From contig WNKI01000001.1 in NCBI GenBank assembly GCA_015350385.1, positions 6,922,128 through 6,981,855 of the forward strand: a stretch of 59,728 nt of DNA, in the 5' to 3' direction. How positions within the stretch are numbered: position 1 is the first letter of the stretch; each line of letters starts with the position of its first letter. Under the pieces are notes generated by a model. It worked only from the letters and a program-made list of their open reading frames with translations. It had not been told where the DNA came from and searched no databases. This DNA comes from Aculops lycopersici. Taxonomy: Eukaryota; Arthropoda; Arachnida; Trombidiformes; Eriophyidae. Made by a program: the position numbers and the translations under genes. Below are positions 11,901-21,864 of the stretch, one piece after another.

Positions 11901-14623
11901 GCTTCTACATGTCCGATTCCATATTATACAATCGTTATATGAACTACAAGCTAAAAGAGGCAATTTTACAACAGCGAGCCGCGAACCAGACTGCCAACTC
12001 CAGCAAATTGAACCGCCAATCATCGAGAACTTCAAATGTAGCGATAGGTAGTTTTAGGACTAAAACAGCTCAAACTGAACCTCGGATTGAAATCCAATCA
12101 GAAGAGCAACAGCCGATGAAACCAATAGAATCTCAAGGCCAAGTTATCAACTCAAGTCAGAGAAACCATAGAAGCTCAAACAATAGACGCCGACAGGATC
12201 AGAATCAACAAGATGAGCATCCGAAAGTTCAGGTAACGAGTTCAATCTCGAGCTCATGGAGTTTTAGCTCGAGCAACCACCGGGTTGGTCCTTTGGTTCA
12301 CAGAGTTGCTAAATTTTGGTCTAAACTGGATAGGATCCCTATGATTTGGAATATATTTATTTTTTCCTTCAATTTTATAATGACAATTGCCTTTCTAAAT
12401 GTCAACTTTTTCACATGTAACCCAAATGATTTTAGCACATGGAAACAACAAACGAGTTTGTTGGATTTGCCATCCACTGAAAATAGAGTTAACCACAAGA
12501 TGTTAGATATGCAAGAGAACACTTACAGTTGTTTGCACGAGGAGAATCTTATCTTTAGCATCATATTAATCATGATTGAAATGGGTTCCTTTTTTAGATC
12601 GAGCTATCTGAGAAAGGTTATCCTGCTGGCCTCAATGACTTTTGGATTCATGTTGTTCTTCTATGTGGCCGGTAGCTATGCCCTATTAGACCCCCAGCAA
12701 TCGTCAGGTACCTCGATAGATAGCGGATTCCAATTGCCTACGACGATCTCGTGGTCTCTTTATAATATCGCCTATGATCATACTATTTGTCCCATGATCT
12801 ACTTCAATCAAACATCAACAAGAGCGACAACCAAATTGAGCTACCTGTTGGAGCGAAACCTGATACCAAGCAATCTGCTGGGCGGCATCTCTCAGTGTGA
12901 TCCAAAGTTGATTGAGAAATCCTACATTATCATTGTGATTATATTTATTGGTCTAGTCTACGTTTGCCGGTCGACTGAGAGAATCTCACGCTTGGATTTC
13001 CTTTGGAAACTTCAGGCTTCAAAGGAATTGCAAGATATGAGAGCACTGAGGCATTACAATACTCAATTACTCGAAAACATTTTGCCCGATCATGTTGCGG
13101 CCCATTTTCTACAAGACGAACGTGATTCGGAGGAACTATATGCCAAATCTTATCCCTGCGTCGCCGTTCTGTTTGCTAGCATACCAAATTTCAGCTCCTT
13201 TTATAGTGAGGATATCAACAATGGAATGGAATGCATTCGATTGCTAAATGAGATTATCTTTGATTTTGACCAACTGTTAGAGGATGAGCAATTTAGAAGT
13301 ATTGAAAAGGTAAAAACAATTTCAAGCACTTACCTGGCCGCTTGTGGTTTAAATCCACGCGATCAATCTCACCCACCTGGCTACCATTTGAGCACCTGTT
13401 GCAAGTTTGCCTTTGCCATGAAGAGGGCATTGAATGAGGTCAACATTCACTCCTTCAATAACTTCGTAATGCGCATTGGAATCTCGCATGGCCCTTTAGT
13501 TGGTGGCGTGATTGGCGCGAAGAAGCCAGTTTTCGACATTTGGGGCGACACTGTAAATGAGGCTTCGCGGATGGACTCGACTGGAACTCTGGATATGATT
13601 CAGGTACCAAAGAGGTCGGCTGATATTCTAGCTGGCGAGGGATTTGCCGTTAAGTTGCGGGGAATCATTCAGGTGAAGGGCAAGGGTAATATGGAAACTT
13701 ATTACGTAACCGAGGAGCTTCCGCCGCAAACCTCACAGAGCGCCAATCTGCTGACGCCAAATGCGCAATTCAAGTCATCAACCTCGCAGATACTAACACC
13801 TGAGGATAGCCAATCAGTTACTTCGGGAGAAGTTTCCAGCTCAACCACGAGAGATTTGGGCGCCAAGGATTCGGATGCAGAGCAGCCACAGGTGGCTAAG
13901 CAGGCCACCAGGAAGAAGTTGAGCAGATTCTCGAGGACAGCGCAATCACTAAAGGATACAGCGCTGCGACAGCACTACAATAGACGTCAAAAAATGGCGG
14001 CAGTGAGCGGCGACGATGGAACTGAGATGCAGAAGATGAACAATCAATTTGGTAATGAACTTTCGCCGCTTCCGCTCGGTAGGCAGAGATCGGTTTCACC
14101 CGCTGTCTTCAAGAGGTTTGAGTCAACAAGTGGCCGGGGTAGTGAACAGAATCTACCCGAAAAATTCGTGAAGAGCGGTCCCAGTTCGCCAAATCCAAAT
14201 TCCACAACAGGTGTGCCTCAGGACGAGAGTAGTCTAACTGCCGTTGTGTACAACATGGTTCAAATGAGAAAGCACTACGACTCTTTGGCCAGAATGTCCC
14301 ATCACCATGGTACAGGGTCGCGGCAGGACACTCAGCATCCGGTTGGCGATATTAAAACCAGCGATCTTAGTAGTGAGGCGGCCAAGTTTGTCAACGAGTC
14401 CATCCATGACCCAACCTCAGCTCTAACCACCACCGACCATCAAATTCGATTAAATCATGCCAGTTTGATCTCGAGGCCACAAAAGTCTGCCGCAAATCCA
14501 ATGAGAAAATGCGCAAGGAATCGAGCAAGTCTGTTCCTAAAGAGATCCAATTATCGACGAGCAGGCGCTTCGGCGGTGACTGATTATGGACCAACCGAGG
14601 AGTCGATTCACGAGGATGAATAA
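2614..14623 (+). CDS. Ac78C: Membrane adenylyl cyclase, AC8/Ac78C type (seven coding exons)
   Basis: Makes cAMP from ATP at the plasma membrane; AC8-type enzymes are Ca2+/calmodulin-stimulated. Exons: 2614-4580, 7698-7809, 7998-8049, 8285-8296, 8494-8557, 8744-8823, 8913-14623. All junctions are GT-AG and keep frame, giving about 2,665 residues. Order: acidic N-terminus with an Asp tract (about 75-108), membrane set 1 (about 244-584), C1a (about 600-830), a low-complexity stretch (about 830-1690), membrane set 2 (about 1714-2116), C2 (about 2150-2365) and a 300-residue tail. C1a has both metal-binding Asp (FADIQGFT and GDCYYC); C2 has DIWGDTVN and ASRMDS. The helix before C1a and the FNNF..RIGISHGP C2 motif resemble AC8 most; AC3 is next closest. 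ATG 2614 was chosen because the frame upstream offers only GTG. The acceptor at 7997 (not 7994) restores the family's spacing. The usual family length is 1,100-1,300 residues. Confidence 0.93.
2837..2945 (+). repeat. (GATGAC)n hexanucleotide repeat coding poly-Asp
   Basis: GAT and GAC alternate almost strictly within the adenylyl cyclase reading frame, coding more than 30 consecutive Asp, with interspersed GAG codons at the 3' end. Strict codon alternation shows expansion of a DNA repeat. It also creates long open but meaningless frames (Met-Thr repeats on +, His-Arg repeats on -). Confidence 0.9.
4581..7697 (+). other. Intron 1 of the adenylyl cyclase gene (3.1 kb)
   Basis: Starts GTAAGT after codon 655 and ends TTAAAG before the exon coding SILFADIQGFTSL. 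The junction completes the Ser codon and restores the family sequence. Several short open frames lie inside (for example 5081-5284, 6571-6801, 6881-7192), none with recognisable similarity. It contains GCTAGC-rich segments near 4990 and 6813. By far the longest intron found in the window, so it may hold regulatory sequence. Confidence 0.75.
8285..8296 (+). other. 12-nt microexon of the adenylyl cyclase gene
   Basis: Flanked by TTCAACAG on the left and GTGAGT on the right. Joined to the previous exon (ending GTG G) and the next (starting AG CCC) it reads V-A-G-L-P-E-P, the invariant loop after GDCYYC in class III cyclases. Skipping it would remove four residues without changing frame. Confidence 0.85.
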
Positions 14624-14628
14624 ATAAA
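14623..14628 (+). terminator. Poly(A) signal overlapping the cyclase stop codon
   Basis: AATAAA shares its first base with the TAA stop (14621-14623). Cleavage 10-30 bases downstream would give a 3' UTR of about 15-35 nt that ends near or inside the start of the convergent aminopeptidase's 3' UTR. Confidence 0.65.
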
Positions 14629-14639
14629 ATTTCTCAACC

Positions 14640-14645
14640 TTTATT
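14640..14645 (-). terminator. Poly(A) signal of aminopeptidase 1
   Basis: TTTATT on the + strand (AATAAA on -), about 26 bases downstream of the minus-strand stop at 14671. The mRNA end it predicts falls at about 14610-14630, inside or at the last codons of the adenylyl cyclase. Confidence 0.6.
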
Positions 14646-14670
14646 CAAACAACAAAATACTGTAAAATTA

Positions 14671-17283
14671 TCAATGATACAAAAAGACGTTATTTTTCTC
14701 ATTTGCCACCTGCTCAAGATACGAACGCATCTTGAGGCCATCACGAGTCAACCATTCGGCGTTGTTTCTTATAGTTTCCAAGACTTGTTGCACGGTTCGC
14801 TCGGTACCAGGGAACATGTTGTCTTCAAAGAACTTGCTAATCTTTTGTGCCATCTCCTCTGAGGCAAAATGTTCAAGTGACACCCTTATCATGCGCGACA
14901 ACATCACGCCACTTCCGTACTTTTCTCTAAGGAAATCCTTTTTATCCTGTATCAACTCAAACGCCAAGTCTGGATGTATGGAACCGATTGGACCAAAACT
15001 GTAGGGTTTATCCTGAAGCCTTACTTCATCTGACATAATGAAGTCGATAACCCTTTTCGCTCTCTCACGGTCTAATGCAAAACCCAAGCAGCCAAGAAGT
15101 CTGTTCTTCTCCTCATTGGAATCTGCATTTTTATGTAGCTCAAATAAACTGTTGAATGCAGCCTCATCACCGTAGCTAGCAACGGCTCTATACACAACAC
15201 TGCGTAGGTCGGCCGCGATGGGTTGTTTTTTGGTTAGATGGTCGTTGTGAATACGATGAGCTCGTTCAATCACACTATTCTCACCAAGCATTACTAATAT
15301 GTTAATGATACGAGCATGGAGCGTTATGTCATGGTCTTCTGCACTTGGTACTGAGGATGGCCAGCCTAGATCTGTGTAAATCTTCTTGCATATATCCTTT
15401 GCGAATGATTGAAATTTATCGTGATAATTGGTCTGACACAATAGCCTATCTAAGCGCATGAAACAAGATTCAAGAATGCGCCAAACATTACGATCATCCT
15501 CACCTTTAAATGAGCTTAAGAGTTCCAACAAATCGGTTGTCTTAACTTTACCGGCTTCGCAGAGTGCAAAGTAGTCACATAAGATATCAAGTCGATCTAT
15601 TGGAGGCAATATCTTGTCCTGAACTATCTTCTTGATTGTATAAAAAACATTATCCGGGTAAGCACACCTGTAGAGCCCAACAGCACCTGCATTAAGCTTA
15701 AACCAAGAGGAATCACCCGAGGCAATGGCAACTTGGATAGTTTTCTGATCAAATGAGCATAGTGTTTCTGTGGTGTGTGATTGATAAAAATTTCCCTTGA
15801 TAAGTTGCAGAACAATAGGCCAGTACAACTCGGCCTCATAAGAATCGAATTTGCCATCCGAAGTAAATTTGCTTTGGGTTAAACTGAACTTGGAGTCACC
15901 CAATTCCTCGATCGATATCCATGGATAACCTGTTCGTTGCGTCCATGCTGCCATCATGTCGCCGATAGGTTTGTTACAAACAGAGGAAAGGGCGTCCCAT
16001 AGATCAGAGGTATGAGCATTACCGTAGGCAAACTTATTCATATAGCAATTCATTCCTTTGCGAAACATGTCGTCACCGACAATACTGTGAAGCATCCTTA
16101 TAACTGCAGATCCCTTACTGTAAGATATATCATCAAATATTTCATCGATTTCCGACGAACTCCTAACTACAACTTCTATTGGATGACTGTTGTGCAGAGA
16201 GTCTAGTTCTAGAGCGCGCTTATAGCGAGTTGTAACGTAATCTTGCATCAGGTTGTACTCGGGAAATATGTTATCGGCGCAGAGAGATTCCATAAATGAG
16301 GCGAAACCTTCGTTTAGCCACAAGTCTGTCCACCACTCCATTGTAACTAGATTGCCGAACCATTGATGCGCTATTTCGTGTGTGACAACTAGAGCAATTG
16401 TCTTGAGATTATCTTCGGATGTATGATGAGTATCGACAAGTAGGCGAGCTTCTCGATAGGTTATAAGGCCCCAGTTTTCCATGGCTCCAAAAGCAAAGTC
16501 CGGCACAGCTATCAAGTCCATCTTGGGTAGTGGGTAATCAATTTCGAAGTAATTTTCATAGAATTTCAAGGCCGCACACGCGGTTTTCAATGCAAATTGA
16601 CCTTGTTGTTTCTTGCCCGGGGTTGTGTAAACTCTTACTGGCCTCTTGCCGTCGGAAGCCTCTATGCATTCGAATTGTCCAATTGCGAAAGCCAACAAAT
16701 ATGTTGACATCAAAGGTGTTTCTTGAAAAGTGACTTGATTGGACGTTACTGCCGATACCGGCATGTTTGATAGGACGGTGTTGTTCGGATCATTCTGTTC
16801 GATGGTCAGAGTAAACTTTGCCTTAAGAGCCGGCTCATCCCAACAGGGAAAACAGCGCCGGGCGTCGGTTGGCGCAAATTGAGTCACAGCACCGTATTTG
16901 GTCTCATCACCAACCTTGAATGATGTCCTGTAGAAACCTTTCAACTTTTCGTTTAATATTCCCGTAAATTTGAGAAGAATTGAAGCTCTTGATGGAAGAT
17001 TAGATGAGAATTCTAATGTTGCAGTTTCACTAGCTGGACTGTAAATAACCTTTTGAAGTTTGTTTCCTTCACATTCTCCATCGATTATCTTCAATTCGTT
17101 GGAATGCAACACGACTATATTACCACCATGACTATTCTCATATTCAATCTTGACCGTGCCTTCAAAAGTGAAATCAATTAAATTTGGACTGAGTAACAGG
17201 TGATAGTGAAGGGGTTTGTATGTTTTTGGTAAACGCGGTTCCGTATATTTCTGATTGTCTATAAGCTGCTCTACGAGAGTCAT
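14671..17283 (-). CDS. Puromycin-sensitive aminopeptidase (M1 family), copy 1
   Basis: Cytosolic zinc metallopeptidase that removes single residues from the N-terminus of peptides, downstream of the proteasome. The intronless frame of 870 residues is the usual length. The exopeptidase motif GAMENW lies near residue 264. The zinc site HEIAH is near 300, followed after 18 residues by the third ligand in NEGFASF, and the catalytic Tyr is in the SYSKGS segment near 387. The ERAP1-like C-terminal domain is complete. No signal peptide or membrane anchor, which favours PSA (NPEPPS) over aminopeptidase N. ATG at 17283; a plausible acceptor (CTAGCAG) 22 bases upstream suggests a 5' UTR intron. Its stop lies 47 bp from the cyclase stop, tail to tail. 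A paralogue lies at 25.8-28.5 kb. Confidence 0.95.
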   Translation of the reverse strand: MTLVEQLIDNQKYTEPRLPKTYKPLHYHLLLSPNLIDFTFEGTVKIEYENSHGGNIVVLHSNELKIIDGECEGNKLQKVIYSPASETATLEFSSNLPSRASILLKFTGILNEKLKGFYRTSFKVGDETKYGAVTQFAPTDARRCFPCWDEPALKAKFTLTIEQNDPNNTVLSNMPVSAVTSNQVTFQETPLMSTYLLAFAIGQFECIEASDGKRPVRVYTTPGKKQQGQFALKTACAALKFYENYFEIDYPLPKMDLIAVPDFAFGAMENWGLITYREARLLVDTHHTSEDNLKTIALVVTHEIAHQWFGNLVTMEWWTDLWLNEGFASFMESLCADNIFPEYNLMQDYVTTRYKRALELDSLHNSHPIEVVVRSSSEIDEIFDDISYSKGSAVIRMLHSIVGDDMFRKGMNCYMNKFAYGNAHTSDLWDALSSVCNKPIGDMMAAWTQRTGYPWISIEELGDSKFSLTQSKFTSDGKFDSYEAELYWPIVLQLIKGNFYQSHTTETLCSFDQKTIQVAIASGDSSWFKLNAGAVGLYRCAYPDNVFYTIKKIVQDKILPPIDRLDILCDYFALCEAGKVKTTDLLELLSSFKGEDDRNVWRILESCFMRLDRLLCQTNYHDKFQSFAKDICKKIYTDLGWPSSVPSAEDHDITLHARIINILVMLGENSVIERAHRIHNDHLTKKQPIAADLRSVVYRAVASYGDEAAFNSLFELHKNADSNEEKNRLLGCLGFALDRERAKRVIDFIMSDEVRLQDKPYSFGPIGSIHPDLAFELIQDKKDFLREKYGSGVMLSRMIRVSLEHFASEEMAQKISKFFEDNMFPGTERTVQQVLETIRNNAEWLTRDGLKMRSYLEQVANEKNNVFLYH

Positions 17284-18102
17284 GGTGTTGATTATGAGGA
17301 TCTACCTGCTAGAAATATATTTTATTGAATCAACAAGAGTATTATGATAATTTTTAGTTTAGAATCAGATTGCAAAATTGTATCATGTCCATCACGAATT
17401 TGACGTGGATTTGTGAGTGCGTTTTTGCAGCGCTCATTGATAGCAACTTGCTAATCGTAGCGAAAAACAACAACAAATGCTCATGTTACGCTACGTGATA
17501 AGCGTACATGAACCCTAATCAAAAATAGAAAATCTCAAGAAGAAAGGTTATTGTGGAATAATCTATAAATTGTTGAGTTGACCTGATGAGGAGGCAAAGA
17601 ATATTGGACGAACAAAAACCATGCCAGTGAGCTAGTCTAGTGGGTTACAATGATCTTTGCAATTAAAATGACCATAGAGTAGTAATGGTCAGTCCGAGAA
17701 GATTCAGTTCTTAAAACCTCTGAGTCCAGCTTACAAGAAGCTCAGACTATCCGAAATAGTTTGATCTCTATCTCGCGATCTATGTTTTCGGTTAAGATGA
17801 TTGAGATAAATACTAGATCCGCTTATCTGGTGAGTCTGGTTTGAGGGGTATCTAACACTGTAAGTTGACCAGTATACCAATGAACAAAAGCGAATCATAT
17901 CAATAATTGTTAACATAAGTGAACCTAGCGAACCGGGGTTCCAAGTTGTTTGAGACAGGAAAAAGTACAATTCAGAACAAATGTGCAGCAGTTGAGCCTA
18001 AGTCGCCGCTACGAGGATCCAAAGGGTTTGTGTGCGGAAAGTGCATTGGTGTGGGAGAGGGTATTCGTTTTCTTGTGTGCATGACAGTGGCAATGAGTCG
18101 CT

Positions 18103-18144
<42 letters not shown>

Positions 18145-21100
18145 TCGGCCCAAGCGCCACTGTATGCAGTCGCCGTCGCGCAGACTCACTAGGCTCAAGG
18201 TCAAGGCCAGCCGAAGGGCTGCGCGCATTCAAGATGGCGCACAGCGGTACGAGGGCATGTTTTGTGCCAGAAGGATTGAAGGGATAGAGATTGGATCTTG
18301 TTGCACAACTTGATAAAACACTGACAACTATTGGCGTGTTGGCACAGAATATACATTTTCACACTCCCGTCGAGGTGTACCATTGGAAGAGGGAGAGAGA
18401 GCAAGAGAAACAGAAACTGGCATGAGTGCGCTTTAATACATACTTGAATCTCACTCTCAGCTACTGCTCTCATGGCCTTAGTAACTCGGAGAAGCTTGCC
18501 GTTGCCCATAGCGAAAACGAAGGCCAAGTGAACGGGTTAGCCTCTCGAGAGATTTCTCTAGCTCTCGTAGCGGTAAGGGTTGTCGAAGAATTGGGCTTAT
18601 TGTTATTTCTTTCGCTTTTGTTGAAGCTAGTGCTATTGGATCTAATGTCGTTGAATGGAAATTATAACGCCCGGCTACACAAATACTTTGGCAACTTTGT
18701 CGCTAACACTCAAGGTTTGAGGCTTGCAAGCACAGAATCCTATCATTCGAGACGAGAACTTGACCATTCGTCTATCTCTACTCTCCATGATGATGGGAAA
18801 TCTAGTCTAGACTTTGGTCGCTGACTTCTTCAATACACACTTTGACTGATATCATTAGATTTCATCATCAAAAGGTAGAGTAGATAAGACAAATTTAAGG
18901 CGACATGGTTGACTGATGAGTTTCGTACTACAACAACAATACTCAAAACAATGGGCGCAGACGTTCCCCCTCGATGATATGAGACTCATTTACCTGTCTG
19001 ATTGACTCGTTAAAACAACGACTAGCTTATTGAGGCCTCCTTCAGGTGTGAAGAGCTTGATATTACGGCTGACATGGTCGTAACTGCTTTCTGTAGCCCG
19101 AGATTCATAGTAATGTTTGTTGTGCCTTTGGCTAGACTTTGCCGTTGTCTAGCATCGGCACAGTTGTAGTTTTTGTGTAATTCATCCATCTCTTTCCATT
19201 ATTTTCACAGCCCATCCACTGAAAGCAACGACAACCGGCTCGTGGAGATTTTTCCCAAATTTGTGTTATGGAGTGGAGGTTGGTGTCATTATTGGTGGTT
19301 GTTGCGATGTTTGTTACGACTGCCAATCTAACCCGTTCTCCTGTCACCCGGCGCCCCTTAGGCTAGCGGTGCATTTGTACACTTCACTCTTTTCTTTTGT
19401 ATCGCGCCCAATGTATACCGGCCCCTTAGAGACTATCGAGAACACTTTACACTTGTTCGCTCGATACAAAAACACTAGCCCGCTCCTCAACTCAGGTGCT
19501 TGTGTACAAAACACGCTCGCCGCCATCTTGTTGCGCGTCTCCACAATTCGCTCGCCGTTGGTCAGGCTAACGCGCGCGAGAAAATCGCTGGTCTTGTTCG
19601 CTTTGCCCAACGGCGACTAGAGTCTGCAGATTTTCAATGTCAGCGCATAGTTCGCTGGACCCGGCACGCTGTGTGGGCGCCAACAACTCAAACTATCTAA
19701 CTTTAACTCTAACTCCATTGACGTCGTCGTCCTCGTTGCCTGTGTTGTTTGGCCAATAGATCGAGCTGCAGACTGCAGTGCAACTGCAGCAGGAGCAACA
19801 ACAACCACCACCGTCAACCACAACATGCGCGCACAAAAGAGCGCGAGGTGCACAGAGCGAACTAGCCGCCGTCATCGCAGCAAACTCGCGAGCGAGAGGG
19901 CAAAGAGTTGAAGAGCTCGCGTCGTTCGGCGTCGCCATTGCTGGCACTTGCAACAGCGGCGGCGGCAGCAAGCAGCAATGTTGCTCCGACGGCCGCCGGG
20001 GCTCACGTAGCGCTTGTGCGTGCGGCTGTGCGTGTGTCTAGACTCCAACACTCGCCACTAGGGTCCGTGCGTTTGCGCGTCCGCGCTAGTATCCCTCGGC
20101 AAACAGAAAAAGGATTGCCTGCCGCTGCTGGTCGAGTCGAGGTAGCCAGTGGAGTTTTCGCTGTTGCCGTTTGTTGTTGTTGTTTCGGAGTCGTCGACGT
20201 CGTTGTCGACCATTCTCCCATTGGGTTTCATTGCCGCCACTGCTGCTGCTGCTGCTTACTTTTGCTGGCGCCATCGGAGCAATGGAAAGCAGCAGAAGAC
20301 GCAGCAATCGCTCATGGAGTTTGTGTGGTTGTGTACCGAAGCAAATGTATGTGTATAACGCGATAGTCCCTTGCTCTGCACATAGTGTGTGAGGATATGC
20401 GAGCAGCGAGTGTTTGATGTCGAACGAATGGCTAGTGAATCCGCAAGCGTAAGGTGAAACATGAAATTACGTTGTCGTCCGTCGCCCATCTTGTCTTGTG
20501 CTTTCGTTTGCTCACCCTCACTGGCTCGCCAGCTCCGCCGCCATCAAGTTTATCATCACTGTCTCTCATCCAAGTGTCACCCCAAAGTAATCACACCAGA
20601 AGTCAGTCAGCCGACTGGGCGAGCAAAAACAGAAAGGGAGGGGGAGAGAGAGTTAGATTTAGATTTGGATTGAGAGATGGAATGGAATTAGAATTATCAA
20701 CAGCAGCAGCAGCAGCAGTAACAACAAAGACAACAACAACAACAGACACAGCAGAAGCAGCAGCAAAAGTGGCAATCGCAAACACAACAATAGAAAGACA
20801 GCGCATACACACGCATATGCTTTAGAGGCAACATCAGTCAGCCAATCGAGTCAACTAGCCAGCCAGCTAGCTAGCCAAGAGGACGACAATTAGTAACAGT
20901 CGCCGCTATTGAGTCCCAAACGATTCAAGAGGCAAAAATTCAAAATAAATCATTATTCATCGTTTACATCCAATCGGTAGAAGAAGCAAGCAGTAATAGA
21001 AGGAACAGCATCAGCAGCAGTGTCGAAGCATCAAAAAGAGACAGACAAGCGGACAGACGGACTCAACGTCAACATAGAAGCGGAAATTTGAGGAGCCCCA

Positions 21101-21864
21101 AATTTCCAAAGCTACAGCTGCAACACATTATCAGCCATTGATTAGTTCCAACTCAACCAATGATACGATTTTTCTAATCAATGCAAGCAAACAGTACAGG
21201 TTCTCAGATTGATGTCAATTGTTTTGTTGTTAATGTTGTTGTGGCATTCTATCTGTAAATAATAATTATATTTACAAATCGATTGTCAACATCTAAATAC
21301 AGCAAAGCGAACAGATTGAAAGAAGACTGAACACAGGTCGTTGCGCGCTTAAACGATACGGGCTACCTGGCTGTGTCTTGGTGATGTTATTGTTGTCATC
21401 ACCATCATCAATTTCCTGACCATCGACGTCCTCACATTATCATATTTCGTTGCTTCAACGTAATCTTTAATGGACACGACGTGAAACGTCGATATTATTA
21501 GCGAGCATATTATCACTGTCGCCATCAATATCATATTCATCATCGACGACCTCGACTCAACTCAACTCGACACTAGCCCGCGTAGCGACAGTGAAGCAAA
21601 CTGCAACGACTACGCGATTTGGGCTCAAAGAGTTATTGCATCTTTATAATTGATATTATTATTACACACTCTGTATACACCTATACGTTCTACTATAATA
21701 CTATTATATTTCACCTCACAATTCTATTAGTTGTCAATTTAATTTATAAATCTAAAATTGAACTTAAAATAATACACAAATCCTTTGTCGTCAAGATCAT
21801 TTATCTACACATCGACCACTATACTGTAACCACAAATTATACACACTGAGCCGCATCTAGCAAT
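17284..21864. other. 4.6 kb noncoding region between aminopeptidase 1 and the Brat-like gene
   Basis: Divergent intergenic region plus, probably, 5' UTR exons of the Brat-like gene. It contains a TC tract at about 18107-18134, a CAG/CAA-rich stretch at about 20699-20790, GCTAGC-type repeats near 20855-20875 and a TGTAAATA (Pumilio-type) octamer at 21253-21260. Open frames of 60-150 codons occur (for example 18426-18824, 19908-20366) but have repeat-driven or unrecognised composition, and I do not call them genes. Confidence 0.5.
18107..18134. repeat. (TC)n microsatellite
   Basis: About 14 TC units in the long region upstream of the Brat-like gene, followed by further TCTCTC after a short interruption. 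Confidence 0.85.

Noticed and set aside
18426..18824. 132-codon + frame in the long region upstream of the Brat-like gene
   Set aside because: No recognisable similarity, no splice or promoter context; length is compatible with chance in GC-balanced DNA.
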